From Pteria penguin (Eukaryota > Mollusca > Bivalvia > Pterioida > Pteriidae), in contig CM068583.1 of NCBI GenBank assembly GCA_035048485.1, positions 49,132,790-49,196,789 of the forward strand: a stretch of 64,000 nt of DNA, written 5' to 3'. Numbering within the stretch: the stretch's first letter is position 1; the number at the start of each line of letters is the position of its first letter. This document shows positions 1 to 15,353 of this stretch, in pieces. Position numbers and translations under genes: made by a program. Under the pieces are notes generated by a model, which did not search any database, was not told where the DNA came from, and saw only the letters and a program-made list of their open reading frames with translations.

Positions 1-1701
1 TTATTTTTGCATAAACCCTGCAATACACATGAGAGTGGAATTCTAGTGGTTATTCAAATACAGAAAAATGCCAGACTAGATGAAATAATAACAATAGATT
101 AAAGACATATTCAAACTGTAACAAAAAATCTATAACATGTGTCATGACAATTAAATAAAAACTTAAGAATAATACTTAGCTTGTGTTTACACATTATAAT
201 ACTATAAAACAATAACAAGACAAATGGTTCAAGACTGAAAATTACAGTAAAATCACAACTACTGTTAAGTAACCTATTCATTATCTAAAATGTTGCATTT
301 AATTAACCCTTACTACTCATGTATGTATAGTATACACCTTACACATAATGATATTACATGTTCTATAAAATCAGAAGATTAATATGACTGATTGAAACAT
401 TATAATTATAAAAGAAATTCAGGAAATTTAAAAAATCAGGATAATGTTCACCATTAGACAAATGAATGGTCCAGCCAAACAATAAAATGGCAGTAAATAA
501 ATTTGCAATATGTTGAAATACTCCTCCCTTTTCAACCACTCTCAATAGAGATTAATCTTAACTAAATGTATGGAAATCCTCATTTTAGTTAAAACATGAT
601 TCCCATGCTTTCCCTTAGAAGTACATTGTATGTGTAACATAATATAAGCTACTTTCTTTACTTATCTCTCTCTAAATCATGTTTGCACCATTTTTCAAAA
701 GGCTAAAATTTAAAAACAACATGCTTTAAACAATACTTTATAATAAGTAATCTACTAAAACTAATACAATTCTAATACTAACTACAATAAACATTTACAA
801 TACTAACATGCATGAGAACATCATATGGCTACCATCCATGCTTATCATTCCAACTCAGTCACATTTTTCTCACATCTAGGTTATTTTTTTCTTATTTAAA
901 ATCTCAACTGATGTGCTATTTATCAGAGTAATTATTTTTCTAATGACATTTGACATGACATATATATGAAAACATAGACTTCATTTCCTGCACCAATACA
1001 GAGAGCAGTCATCACTATCATTACCAAAACCTTGCTGTGGAAAACGAGAAAAATTGCCTGTGTTACAAATTTGCTAAAAAGAAAAATCTCTTAAAAAGAA
1101 ATACACATTGAAACATAAAAAGTTGTCAATTAATACCTAAAGATGAAACGATTGTAAAAGTTAATCAAATAATCATAATTATGATACCTATAGCATGTGG
1201 ATGACACTGAATAAGCTGTAATTCATGGTTTTGACCATTCTGACTAAAGTTTGTTAATATCATTTCATACAAATAATTACAGATTTTCAAAGCTTCTCAA
1301 TTATCGGCATTCTAATAAATATAACCCACTAATTAGAAAACAATATATAAATTTCACATATCACATCCTACTTTCTTTTCATTACAAGAAATTTTAGCTT
1401 AAAAAACTGCTCTTTACAATACTAAATTCATAATTACAATAAATTAATGATGTTGAAAATATGGAGTTTCTAACAAATAAAAATGAATAATGATCACTGC
1501 TGAATCTTTGTTATGCAATACATGTACAAGTACATAATTAATAAAAGTACATTTCATGTTTCAATCTTGAGTATGCCTTACTCACTATTTAGTTAGCTAT
1601 GACTAAATGCACACAATACTTCATTTACCAGATTTTCAGTTGTATGTACCATACTTCTAAAAATTTCATTATAGAGGACTTCTCACATCTAATGTTATTT
1701 G
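1..1701 (-). other. 3' flank and possible 3' UTR of ZFYVE27
   Basis: AT-rich sequence directly after the protrudin stop codon in the minus direction. I see no coding exon in it. An ATTAAA-type polyadenylation hexamer on the minus strand near 297-302 would give a 3' UTR of about 1.4 kb, but the cleavage site cannot be fixed from sequence. No repeat family was recognised. Confidence 0.4.
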
Positions 1702-1790
1702 TCATGTCTGTTTCTCTTTGTCTCCTTGACTTGTTAGTAAATCATAACACACAACACAAACCAATACTGTTTCTTTCTGGGCTTCAGGTG
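1702..1790 (-). CDS. ZFYVE27: ZFYVE27 coding exon 10 (last zinc pair, stop)
   Basis: 89 nt from a TTTTTCATCCAG acceptor to TGA at 1704-1702. It encodes PEAQKETVLVCVVCYDLL plus a short polar tail. The PEAQ.ETV.VC..C pattern matches the end of human protrudin. Phase 1 in. Confidence 0.92.
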
Positions 1791-4700
1791 CTGGATGAAA
1801 AACAGTAGACAATGTGATATTAATAAAACTAAATCAATGAAATAGAACAAAACTTGTAAGAAGACAACAGAGCTTGCTGGTCAACCAAATTTAATTAGCA
1901 AAAGCTTTTTGTAAGTAGATCAATCTTCAAGGTCGAGGTCAAAATGTAAAACATTTTGATACATAATCAAAGGTTTCCTTACATGGAATACATACATGAA
2001 ATATATATTTAAGCCCTATCTCTTTCTGTTTATAAGTTATGACCAAGACTGAAGTTTTTTAAAAGTAGGTAAAACTTCAATGTCACAACGTAAAACATTT
2101 TGATGCCCAATGAAAGGTCTTGGCACAGGGAATACACAGGTGAAATATTAAAACCCTGTCTCTAAAGGTTCTGAAGATTTGATCCTGGATAAAGTTTCTG
2201 TGAATGGATGACAATAACAATAACAATGAAACCAAGAGTATGACAACAGCTCTACCTATGGACACTTGTCCCAGCAAGCTAAAAAGAAAGTACCTTAGTA
2301 ACAAGTGCAAAATACATTAATTCATTGGCACTTTCACTTTCATACTTGCAATACAAGTTGAACAATTTTCAAATTTGAACCTTTTTAACTGAAGAATTGG
2401 ACCTAGGGGCACCTCTAATATGCTAAATTGAATAATTCTTATTATTAAACTCACACTATCATATCATTCAGTATTTTGATTTATTTATAAATCTTTAAAA
2501 TTCTATGCTTCATATTCATTTCTCCTTTGTTTACATTTAGAATAGAGACTTAAAGTCTTAGAATTATTGATATGGTAAGATTTAGTCTGACTGGGGATTA
2601 ATTTATGTTCTTAAATTTATAGTACATTGGTTGGTGGATTGGTCTTTTACGTTGCTTTCAACAATTTATCATTTATATAGTGACATGGAAGCAAGAGGTA
2701 ACCAACCTCTTAAACATAGTGACGCAATCCAGGAATTGTCCGTGCTGCAAGCCAAGCACTTAACTACTCAATAGGCCTGCCCCAAATTAATAGTAAGAAC
2801 AAGAGGTGGACAGTATACAGTTTATTACTTACATGTGGCGCCAAACATGGACTTTGGTACCTTCTGATTACAACATTTTGAACAAAAGTTATTTCCACAG
2901 TGTCTGCAGTAAAACTGAAAGTATATAATTTGTTACGTGTATACAAATAACTTTATACACTATGTGCTCCTCATGTAATACTTAAAAGAAATTGCAAAAA
3001 AGGGTAATACAAAGTCATTTAAGACACTTAATTCTCTATCATATTGTAACATAAATCAGGGGTTAAGAGTAAATATTGTGTATCTCGATTTAGATGTATT
3101 TGTTTACTTTAACTTGGCTTAGCCTTAACTTAAGTCATGTCTACATGTACTTGTAACCAATAAATATTTCTAGGAATGATTAAGAATGCTTATATTTTAC
3201 TTATTTAAGTTGTCACTATATTGTATATTGTACTGAACGATATTTATCTTAGGTATTGTAAAAATGGAAGTGTATTATCATTTCTTTACTTCAATGTCAG
3301 TTTGTGTATGTTTATATTCAGGTCATGAAGTACATACACGCTTTCTTGGAATGAATTTATAAATATCAGATTAACTACTTACTTTTCTGAGGAATGACTT
3401 CATGCTTATTAAATTCACATTAATGCAAAGATCTAGATCATAATTATCACTTATTTTTCACTGTATCTAATAATTCATAGTTTTCACCACCATCCATCTT
3501 TGTTTGTTATGGGAGAGAACTCTTATTATAGATCTAAACGTATAAAATTACATTTATCTTCCATACAGTTAAATTGTTTTATGATGTACATCTTGTCTTA
3601 ATAATGTGTGTTCTTTGAATTAAACTACGTCAAATGGTTGTTTAATTGCTTAACATTTATTTTCTGATCTGATTTATATTTTTCAGCATTATAGCATCTG
3701 TGCAAATATGTCATCTGCTATTATTACACACCCTTAATTTAAGCTGTCCTTTTTCTGTATTTAACGTCAACATTCATGGATATTATGTTAAATTAATTAC
3801 CTAATTATTATTGATGTAAGGACAAACTACTGACAACTCTAAATACTATGCATTGTATGTAATCATTGATAAATATCCCACTGTGTTGGGTCACATGATA
3901 CTTTCTGAAAGCTATATAAGGCAGTCTGAACCCCCATTTCAGAATATAACTTTGTCACGTCAAACAGGTTTCAGCTTAGAGAAAATCTGAGAGTCACTAC
4001 ATCCTTATATACACAGAAATAAATGTAACTAAGAAACTCTGATTAACAGCAAAATTCATCCATATATTTTAAGATAGAAACAATATTATGAATAGTTGAC
4101 TCATTATGTCCCACCTCATCGGACATAAAGCTAGTATCTTTTAGAATATTGCATTTCGCATATTGTGCATTTAACTTATCTACTTGTTACGAGGCCATAA
4201 TTCAAGACATGTTCTGCATAGAATTTTCATCTTTATTTTCTATAAAGGTGATTAACAGATTTTTAGAGGGTCACTTCACTGAAACACTGCCTTTTTGCGC
4301 TGCACAGAAATCTTGATTAATAAGTCACACTATGACAATATTGTAACAAGAGCAACGCCAATGTAGCATATGCTCACCCTGGGGTTTTTTTTGTAACGTG
4401 GGCATAACTCACATGACCACATACTTATCAACTTCACCTATATATCCTTAATATGCTTAAGATGTATCTGTATGCAAAATATCAATTCAATATCTCTATC
4501 CGTTCCTGAGATAATGAGCAGAAACTGCTAATTTTAAGAAATTTTCTTATTCCAAGGGGGATAACTCTCACAAAAATTATTGAATCAAAAACACATTTAA
4601 ACTTGACTTAAATATCCTTCAGATGTATCAGTATATCAAATATTAATTCAATATTTTTATTGATTCCTGAGATAATGTATGGAAACTGCAAATTTTAAGA

Positions 4701-7700
4701 AATTTCCTAAGTCCAAGGGCAATAACTCTGACGAAAATTATTGAACCATAACAAAATTTACTCTTGACCTAGATGTACTTAAGATGTATCTGTATGCAAA
4801 ATATCAATTCAATATTTATATCTGTTCCTGAGAAAATGAGTGGAAACTACTAGTTTTGAGAAATTTTCTAAGTCCAAGGGGGATAACTATGACAAAAATA
4901 TCAAACAATAACCAAGTTTGAACTTGACCTTGATATCCTTCAGATGTATCTGTATACCAAATATTAATTCAATATCTTTATTGGTTCCAGAGGTAATGAG
5001 CGGAAACTGTAAATGGACCGACAGACGGAGAGACCGAACGACAAAAGGACCGACCGACCGACAGACAGCAGCAAACAATATGTCCCTCCTTCTTGGAAGG
5101 GGAGCATTAAAAACAAAATACTTAGAATTGTTACTACATTTGTGAAATAAAGACTTGATTTTCTTACCCTTCTTTTAAGAATTGATGCAAAGGACACCTC
5201 ACACTTGAAGCAACTTTCTACAAAACAAAGAGGCACTAAATGGAGAATATCATCCATCAAGAAAAAAAGATAAACAAATATATGTACAAATATATGGTCT
5301 ATATATATATTCTTACTAAACATATATATATCACACAAACCTGATATCAAAATAGTCATGCTGTCACATGGCAGGTAACTCCACTGCAAGAGGGATCAAT
5401 ATTGATGAATTTACAATAACTATATCACTTATTTATGCAAATAATTCTTAAATAATGAACACTGACTTAAATTCTAAAGCCCAACAGTAAGGAAGTTTTA
5501 TTTTCTTTTGCATGCTGTATTTACTTTTTCCATAACTGATGTAAGTAAAGACTGGTGTTGCAGGACATGCCTATTTTAAAATGTTGGGAATTTACAAACC
5601 ATTTGCAATATGTTGTCTTCTCTTCCTCATCTCCATCAAACGAGCCACCATACCAGGTTTACTGGAAATAGATATTTTATCTTCTTCATCTTGAGAAATC
5701 TTCACATTTACTGGATCATTGTCAAGCTGACAAAACAAAGAGAAAATAGTATTTATCAATAACTGTGCAACTTAGGCATGTTAATGTAAATAGAATAAGT
5801 TTTTTTACCGACACACCTGACGATGTCACATCATCAAATGATGGTGTCCAGCAAGATGCTGCACAGCTCCAACACTACCGTGTGGTCTTGCCAATGTGCA
5901 GGGTGTGCAAGGATGAAGGCAAGACAGCCATATGCCGCCTTCCAAAGAAGAACTGATGTCAATTAATGTCTCTGACAAACTTATTGAATTAAAATTTGAA
6001 ATTTGACATGTTTTAAATCAGTTTTACGAGTTGACATGTATAGGTACAAGGTCTCTTTGTCAGTTTGTTTATCACACTTTTATGCCTTCGACTACAGGCT
6101 AAATACCAGGTGTTGATGGCTGTAGTTGTACTTTGAAGTCTTGATACTTTTGTACAGCTATTCTGCTAAAAAGTAGCTTGTTACTGGGATCTTTGTCTGT
6201 TGCATATCAGAGCCAGTTGTGTACATGTATGTATGTCAGAACAGACTAGATAACAAGGCAGATTGGTTGCCTTTTCAATTTTTCATTTCGTTTTGTCTGT
6301 TGGACTGCAGTGATCCAACATTGCCAAGCAACTGCTATATACACCTCCTCATGTAAATATTAAGGTAATTATCTACCTATTCCTTAAATTCATGGTTATT
6401 GCATATATTCAGACATTTATAAAAAAAAAAAAAAAAAAAAAAAAAACCCTACCCGTCTTTTGAATTTGTGGAAAAAAAAAAAATTTCCCTACCTACCTAC
6501 TCACCTCCAAAATGGTGAGTCGCGTTACCGCAAATCTATATATTTTTAAGGACGGCCTAAGTGTCTTATTTTGTGTTTTCATGCAGGAATTAAGTACAAT
6601 GGCTGATGCATTTACATGGCTGATGCATTTATTAGATATAATGAGTGTTAGCCCATTATATCTCATAAATGCATCAGACATTGTACTTTATTCCTGTTAG
6701 AAAACACAAAATAAGACACTTATTCTATATATATGCGCTTTTAATGCCAAAATATCATACTGGAAACTTCCATTTCCTATTTATAAACTGCATCATTAAA
6801 TCATTCCTGAGGGAAGTTATAAACTGAAAGAAACAGCCAGTGTCCCATGACAAGGTAACGTTTATCCAGAATGACATACTTCCGTCGAATGTCAAGCACT
6901 TTAGCGCAAAATACGAATTTAATGACATCACGCAAGGTTGGAAATGTCGAACATTTCATTATGACATCAATAACATAACAATCAAAAGTCTGCCAAACAT
7001 CACTTTCTGTGTTGAAAAATGGATCAAATATGGGGCGTTATGACGACACCGATCAATGTACTTTATACAGAAATAAAATACACAGGTCTTGAAAGCTTTA
7101 TCTCAGGCAATTACAGTGGTTGTGCATATATATGGATATAAACATCATTCAACAAATAGGAATTAACTGTTGTGGAAATGAAAGCCAGAGGAATGTTCAA
7201 TCATAGTGTGATAGTGACCAATTTGTATTTATTGTGTGAATGAAATTTAAGTTTAAATGTAACAAGAATATCAAAATGGACGGTTGGTTGGTTGGTTGAT
7301 TGGTGTTTTACAATAAACAATATGAAACAATATTTCAGTTATATTACGACATGGAAGCAGGAGGTAGCCAACCTCTTAAACATAGTGGTGCAACCCAGGA
7401 ATCGTACCCGGATCGTCAGCGCCGCAAGCCAAGCGCTTAACCACCACGCCTGCCCAAAAAAACAAAATGGAAGTAGACATTTGTTTGTATAATATGATTT
7501 ATAATCACATTGATACAACACTGGTTTACATCACTATGGAAGGGCTGGGGGTTATGATTGTACCCATTGTATACCATTTTGTATACAGAATGCCCTACAT
7601 TTCACTGAAGTGAAATCATTTTTGTATATCTTGCATTGGCATTGTTTGGTTAATTAGGGGTTACCATGCCAGTGTTTTACAAAAACTAACAGGGTATCGG

Positions 7701-10700
7701 CGAATACCCTGTCAGAAATCCAGTTTCATTGCGAGGCGTTAGAGGAGTTGTGAAACAGAAATTTCTGACAGTGTCTTCGCCAATACCCTATCAGTTTTTG
7801 TAAAATAGAAGCATGGTAACCCCATTCTAATGCATCTGATAAAAATTATTACAACTAGAGGCAATATGTAGAGAGTTATGGTTTTTCAAACCAAGTCTCT
7901 AATCACAGAGACGTCATATCAAAATCTGTAGAGTATCCTAATGTCACAAATCAAAAACTGCAGGGTATCAGAACGTCTTATCAAAAACTGCAGGGCATCG
8001 TGAATACTCTTGCAGTTTGTAAATCGGACAGTCAATGAAATTGCGTGTTACAAACAAAATGCATTAGAATAATAAATACTATGCAAATCACCTCTATACT
8101 TTTATCCATAGAACTGTTCATTATTAAATTTGCTTCATTTTCTGTTGAAGATATCTGCAATATAAAAGAAATAAATTCACAAAGACAGAAAAGCCAGAAA
8201 TTTTAATCTAAAATGGAAGTTTTATACATGTAGATAGGTAGCAGTGAACAATGTGTATGAAACTGAATGAAATCATGGACACTCCAATCTGTTACAAGAG
8301 CAATTAAAACAGGGTGTCTCTTCATATGATCTTGACTTCTATACTTAAAATATTTACAGCTCCTCCTCACACCATCCAGACTCTGTTGATCCAGAATCAA
8401 ATATGTCATGTTTGAAGTTCTAGTTTCATAATCTGACTTCCAAAGTGTCAACAACTAAAACTGTATTCTTTACAAACTGAAGTACATACAAACAATAGCT
8501 TTATCGTAAATCAAGAAATGTTTGTGTCAATTTATTTTTGCAAATCTGAGTAAAATCCATCTGTTTATTTTTATATATATATCATTACAAATTGGACCAC
8601 TGTTGCTCTCTTTCCTCCATTCAAATTGTGTAACTGCCTCTTCATTCAGGACTTGAAGACCTTCTAGTTCCTAATTGACAATTTTTCTTTCAACATTATC
8701 TCCATTCTAATTTAAAAACACTGTACTCCCCTTTCTATAAAAATACTTAGAGGGACATGCTGTAACTTTAAAATCTCTGTTATAACTGACCAGGTAATTA
8801 CATATGTTACGCATTATTGATACGAATCTGTCGTGATTACTATTCACGTAGCTGCAAGACATGGCCCGATTTGATTGATAGGGCCACAATTCCTTACGTT
8901 GCATAACCAACAAATTTGACACATGGAATGTTTGGCACGATTCTACATATAACAGCACAAATATCAAACATGTATAAACATTAAGCAAACAATTGGCAAT
9001 AAAATCCTACACCCCATCTGTCATCTGATTGCTCTACTCAAATTTTCCCCACCCTGTGTCATATTTGCCAGTTAGTTTATATGTAATCTTAGTCATCCAC
9101 AAATATGACTCTGCCGATGACATGCAATTACACAAATGTGTGGATGATTCAAACTACATATAAACAAACGGATAAATTTTACACAGGTTGGGGAAAATTG
9201 GATCAGGCCAGTTTTTATTGCCATTCATTTGATTAGTGTTCATACATGTTTGATTTTGATAATTTCTCCATTTGGTGCTGTAATGCATAAAATCGTGCCT
9301 AACATTCCGTTATCAAAAACCAAGTTTACACAACATAAGGAATTGTGGCCCCATCATTCAAATAGGGTCTAGACTTGCCGCTACAGTTTACACATCCATA
9401 AGTACCTACAAATGTCTTATGTACTGAATACTTTGTTTAAAAATGCAAGCGAGAATTTTTTTATGGTGTTAATTTATTTTTACAAAAAAATATTTTTCCA
9501 ATTCACTACATTCACAAAATCATTAAACGTTAAATGACAACCAAAATTTCCAGATTTATGATACAACATCTTCTTTACAAAAAATTATTATTGATTATAA
9601 TAAAAAGGAAAAACACTAGGGCTGCAGTTTTGTATGTAAATTACAAACGATATCCAAATAAGTGATTACATTCTATCAAAGTTAAGATTATGTATTTCTT
9701 ATACATAAACATTACAGTTTTACTTTAAAGCATACCTAATAAAGTTTTGGTCATAACAGGATATATATACTGTAATTACCAGTGTATAATGTGCACCCAT
9801 GTTTAATGCACACCCCTAAAATCGAGCCATAAATTCCAGAAAAAAGCCCACTTCCCATGTTTTTTTGATAATGTATAATGTCAGTAAAAATAATGTACCT
9901 ACTGTTGAATAATGATCTCACCTGTAAACCAGCAGACCTTTGTCTATGCTCATTCTGATGTCCTCTTTCACCCTTTGATATAACTATATAACAAATTTTC
10001 ACTATATCTGAAATGTTTCATTGGAAAATTTGTAAACATTTATTCATTTCTAATACTGAAGATGAATGCAACACTTACTGAAAAATATCAAATTAGGAAA
10101 ACTAATTGATAAAAACATATTTAAGCTGGTTTCAAATAACATGTTCTTTGTCATCATTTGTTATATTAGGTACGATTTAAATATCCCTTAAGACAGACTA
10201 CAACTTACTTTTGAAGACATCTTCATTACCAATGAAAAACCAATTCAGCATCAGGAAAAAAATAGCTCTAGATGGTAATACTACTAAACAGAGTAGAAAA
10301 ATACACAACTCCACATGAAATCTGCAAAACAAAACAATATTTATTATTCAAAAGTGTCAGATCTAAATATTGATACAACACTGACAACCTATAGCTTACC
10401 ATATAGAGGAAAACATTTTAAACACAGAATTCTTGAAAAGTGTCGGATTTATCGGATTGTCCGTATTTACGAAAGTCTGATAAAAATATGAAAAATCTAT
10501 CTATTAATCGGACCTAATGTCTGATACAATTCCAATACAACTTTTTCGTCTTTTCTGTTTCCAAATAAAACTGTATAGCATGTCAGAACCAGTTTTCTTT
10601 CTTTGTCTTGCAAATGTTTTGTGAAATGTTCTTTTGACTCTGCAAGCATTTGTTTGAGTTAGATATGATATAATTGTTTCGGCATGGTCAATAAAAGTTA

Positions 10701-13700
10701 GTAAAGAGGGGAGATTTCAAGACAGGAGAATGGTGTCATAGGCGTGAATGTTGTCAGTGTGGTGCATGATAGTGTCAGACTGTCCTTGCAAATGATGACT
10801 GTGTAAAAGGAGATGTCATTGTATTGTTGAAGATGGTAGTGTCGTAGGATATATAGGGGAGAACAAGGGTGTGAGACGGGATGGAAAAGGTGCCAATATG
10901 AAGGATGGTGTGGTAGACAGTGAAAAAGAAAGGGAAACTAACAGTGAAAATAAAAAACAATAAGAAGAAAATGGAAAAAACTTAAGACAAATTATTCTAG
11001 AAAATGAAATTGAATTCTAAAATTGGTAATTTTATGAAATTAAATGTAGATCTTTAATTACTACGTTGTTGATAAAAAGATCACATGTCAAAATACCTCA
11101 ATTTCTTTTCAACCATAAAATGACAAGAAAATTATTCTGTCTGATAAAAGCTTATTCAGTTAGATAGAATTCACAAAGTTATAACACTAAATTTCTGACA
11201 CTTTTTAAAAGTTTTCAATTTTCATATTTTACTTTCTGATTTAAAAATGTAGGAGGTATCTTTCTTTCTTCATAGTGACGTTGGTTGAAGCTGGTTAAAA
11301 TCCAAAGTATGATACCTGAGCTATCATGAAAATACAGGTTTTTAAAATAATTTCACTTTAAATTAAGATACAGACCTCTGATCTTTTGAAATCATAAGGC
11401 ATTTCCATCTCGCCATAAGTAATAACATGGATATATATCCTAATTAGTTTGAACCTGAGGTATAGAGCTGATATATCATCCAGAAACCTATTACTTGACA
11501 GAAAAGTCACAGAATGATTGATATAATGGTGGATAAATGTATGAAAAGGAGACTTCTAGTTTGCTTAACCTGTGCTGGAAGGAGACTGATGAAGAAAAAC
11601 AGTTAGTTAAGGTCTTCTTACTCTATGACACTTTGTTCAGGAACATTTCACCACCTAAACTGTCAATAATGTAGCAGGGGTGAAAATTAAAATATTTGAC
11701 CTGTCTCTGATTCCCTTTTACTTTTGTACAGGTAAGCAAATGTATCTTGCATCATAGTGTGTAAAGCTTTATACAGATATAAGTATCTACTTAAAGTCCC
11801 CCACAATGGATATAGCATTGACATGACCAAGTAGGTCACAAGATCTGAACCATGAACTTAATGAAAACAATTCACAGTATTATTTGTTTCTGCTATTATG
11901 CTACTACATGTACCATATTACATTATATACATTTATTACATATTTTGAAAATTTTATCAACACTTTATATAGAAAGTTTCCGGGCTGATATAGAGCCATA
12001 AATGCCCGCAAACTTCATATCAGCCCGGGGACTATTTCCAGTTATGTGACATCATACCTATATTTGATGTCATACCGTACGTAAACAACTACGGAGTAAG
12101 TACTATTAATGAAAATATTTCGATTTATAGAATTAAATGTAGATGGACGGTTAAATATGTAATAAAAAGGTTACTGACTGAATACGACCACCCTCGGTCT
12201 TTGAGCAGATGTGGCCCGAGCTTACCGCTCAAAGACCTCAGACGGTCATATTTCGTCGTATTCAGTCAATAACCTATAAATAATGTTCAAAAAAGTTTTA
12301 ATGTTTGAAGAGCATGATTTTAACATTACATATATCATAGATACGTACATTTAAAGTGCAATGCATTTATTAATTATAGAGCATACATCTGAACAAAACT
12401 CAATACTTTATGTACAAAAATCATTTCAAAATTATGTTTACATTGAGGCAAATTTCACTGACTGATACATTTTCTACAAAGAACAAACCTTAACGATGCC
12501 AAAGTATTGTCCCATCTCAAAATACGATAGATGTTAGCTAGGTGCCAGTTACACTGTACTATAAAATCATACATCTGTAATAAACTGTAAAGAAACTACA
12601 TAGTTAGCAAAAATGTTATATTTCTCAAGGTCAGTAAAAATACAACCTGGTCCTCACTGACACTGTGCATAATACACAGTAAAATTTGAGGATACTTAAC
12701 AGCCTGTGGTTTGTCTCTGAAATTTTCATGTTTGTTGAGATTTTTGAAACATATGGTTTCTTAGTACAATTTTTTAAACTAAATTCTTTTCAGTTAGTCG
12801 GTGTCATATATATTAACAACTGCTTCAGAGTAAATTACAACCACAATAATTTATGTTTAATTTAATCATTCCAATAGAATGCAATACAATCAGTTTAAAA
12901 TCGATACAGTAATGTTTGTTATGTTCATTACTGTCCATGTCTACAGCTGACTCAGTGGTGTATGAATCAGTATGATATAGAAGAACATTGGATACTGTTG
13001 AAGTAATATATGTCCCTATCGTTCCTCACCACTGACATTGTGAGAAAACTTGATCTATTACTCATGTTGAAAATCTACCAAAATTTTCATTTCATTATCT
13101 GTAAAGACATCTTCGTAAGAGTTTTTCAAAGAAAGGAACAAATGATTTTTGAAAGTGATAGATGTGTCCATAAGATAAAACTTAGGTTATTTCAGATTCT
13201 GAGATCTCAAATTATAATGTATACAGATCCCTTGCAACATTTATTTATTACAATACTGTATATGTGATAACAAAAGTTGTCAGAAGACAACAAAGCTTGA
13301 CAGTGGCGACCAAATTCAAATAGCAAAAGTTTTTTGTAAGTCGGTTAATCTTCAAGGTCAACGTCAAAACATGAAAAATTTTGATATGCAATCAAAAGCA
13401 TTGTCACAAGGAATACACACATGAAATATTTAAGCCCTATCTCTTACTGTTCATAAGTTATGACCAAAGTTGAAGTTTTTTTTATAAGTAGGCTAAACTT
13501 CAAGGTCAAGATCATAAGGTCAAAATTTTTTATACCCAATGGAATGTCTTGGTACAAGGAATACACATGTGAAACATTAAAGCCCTGTTTCTAAGGTTTT
13601 AAAGTTATGATCCACGTTAAAATTTTTGTCTAAAGACGACGACAATGATGACACCAGGGGCATGACAATAGCTCTCCCGGCATTCATCTCAAAAGGCTAA

Positions 13701-15322
13701 TAAAAGAGATATACGAGTACAGTGAGTTGCCATATTCAATACATAACCCTATGTTTATACATGTATTGTTGACTTTTGGGGCAAGACCATGCATGGTATC
13801 ACATCAGTATGTCAAAAGGAAACTTGTACATCAAGATTTTACACAAGTAGCTCTTATATATGTACTTCTCTCAACCTGATTTTACCCAAACTCAAAACTG
13901 GATGCTGAAGTACAGCATAAGCTCCCCTCTCCTGTATCAAAGTGAGCTGAAAATACTGACCTGGTCACTATTTCAACACATGACAATTTTCCAGGTCATC
14001 TGTTGTTACATGGTATATATTTGAGTCAACAGTTGATTATGCTGGTTAGCTACACTGTATCAACCAATCAAATTTTACGATTCTTATTGGAGGATTAATA
14101 ATGACTTTGGAAACACGAATGCTGTATACCAAATTTCATGCTTTGTAAATAGGGATTGTTGATTGTTGAAAGGAAAATATCTTAACATTCCTTTTACTTA
14201 TTATTAGCTTATAAGCATATTATCCAAAAATATCAATAAGCGAATATCTTTTCTACTTTTTACCTGAATCGAAACTGTTGTACAGTTTTCAAAGGAGTTT
14301 CCTCATCTGAGTCATATTCTTCTTCATTTGGTGTAACATCATTAATGGTAGGTAAAAACTTGTCCAGCAAGCGTGTGTGTAACTGTATAAGACATGTGGT
14401 GGCAATGCAAATCACCAAAAGCGAAACCAGAGCAAAAACAGCACCTTAAATATACAGAAAACTTAAGAGGAGTTGCAATAACAAGCTATAACGCATAGAA
14501 ATTCTAAATATAAAGGGCCATAATTACTGCAATATTTGTCCCCCTTGAATTACTTCCCTTCATGCACATCTACCTGCATATCACTTATGACAAGTGTGAC
14601 TCAATTCCATGCAAGGCGAAGGAAGCACTGGGAGTATAAGATTGGACAAAATGAAAGGATGATGGAAGGACAGACATATCATATACCTAATGCCTCCAGC
14701 CATACTATGGCAGAGGTATTATATGGAAAGTAGATGAATAGGTCTGTAGAATTATATCACTCACTTAAGCACTATGAACACAAAAAATATAATTACAAAG
14801 ATTCAGTATAAGAAGTATCCCATGTCAGAAGCATATATTATAAGTATTCTATGTCAGAAACTATAAAGTATCAGAATTAGAATTATGTTAGAGTTATGTC
14901 ATTGTCTGATTGTCAATAGGAAACTACAAGGTACATGTATAATAGCACTGGTTTACAACATTATTCAACTTTCAAAATTTTAATCATGTACACTAAGTAA
15001 ACTGTTCTTCCTGTTTCTGTTATAACTCAAACTCACCTTTGGACAAGATGAGGCATGATAAATTGCACAGGATCCATAAAATTAATGAAAACAAAGGAAA
15101 TCTCCATCTGAAAATGACAATTGAAATGACAATTAAGAATCATGTACATACATGATGTACTGCCATTTGCAGTTATATGATATTACTGTGCAACAGAGCA
15201 AAGATCAAGATGCACTATGATGGGTGATATAGGAGGAGGGAGGACAATGTAACTTCACCTTCATGTGTGGAATTCATGCTATATATATATAATATATATA
15301 CATATATATATATATATACATG

Positions 15323-15353
<31 letters not shown>

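Larger units (their letters stand above)
10322..14263 (-). other. ZFYVE27 intron 3, no further coding exon seen
   Basis: A 3.9-kb intron. Apart from the two foldbacks and the dispersed repeat listed separately, I find no open stretch with both splice sites and protein-like composition. Short ORFs here are AT-rich noise. Confidence 0.6.

Noticed and set aside
4887..5389. 141-aa minus-strand ORF as a gene
   Set aside because: Most of it is the GACCGAC repeat tail and intron. Only its internal 50-nt segment (5168-5217) is real coding sequence, as ZFYVE27 exon 8.
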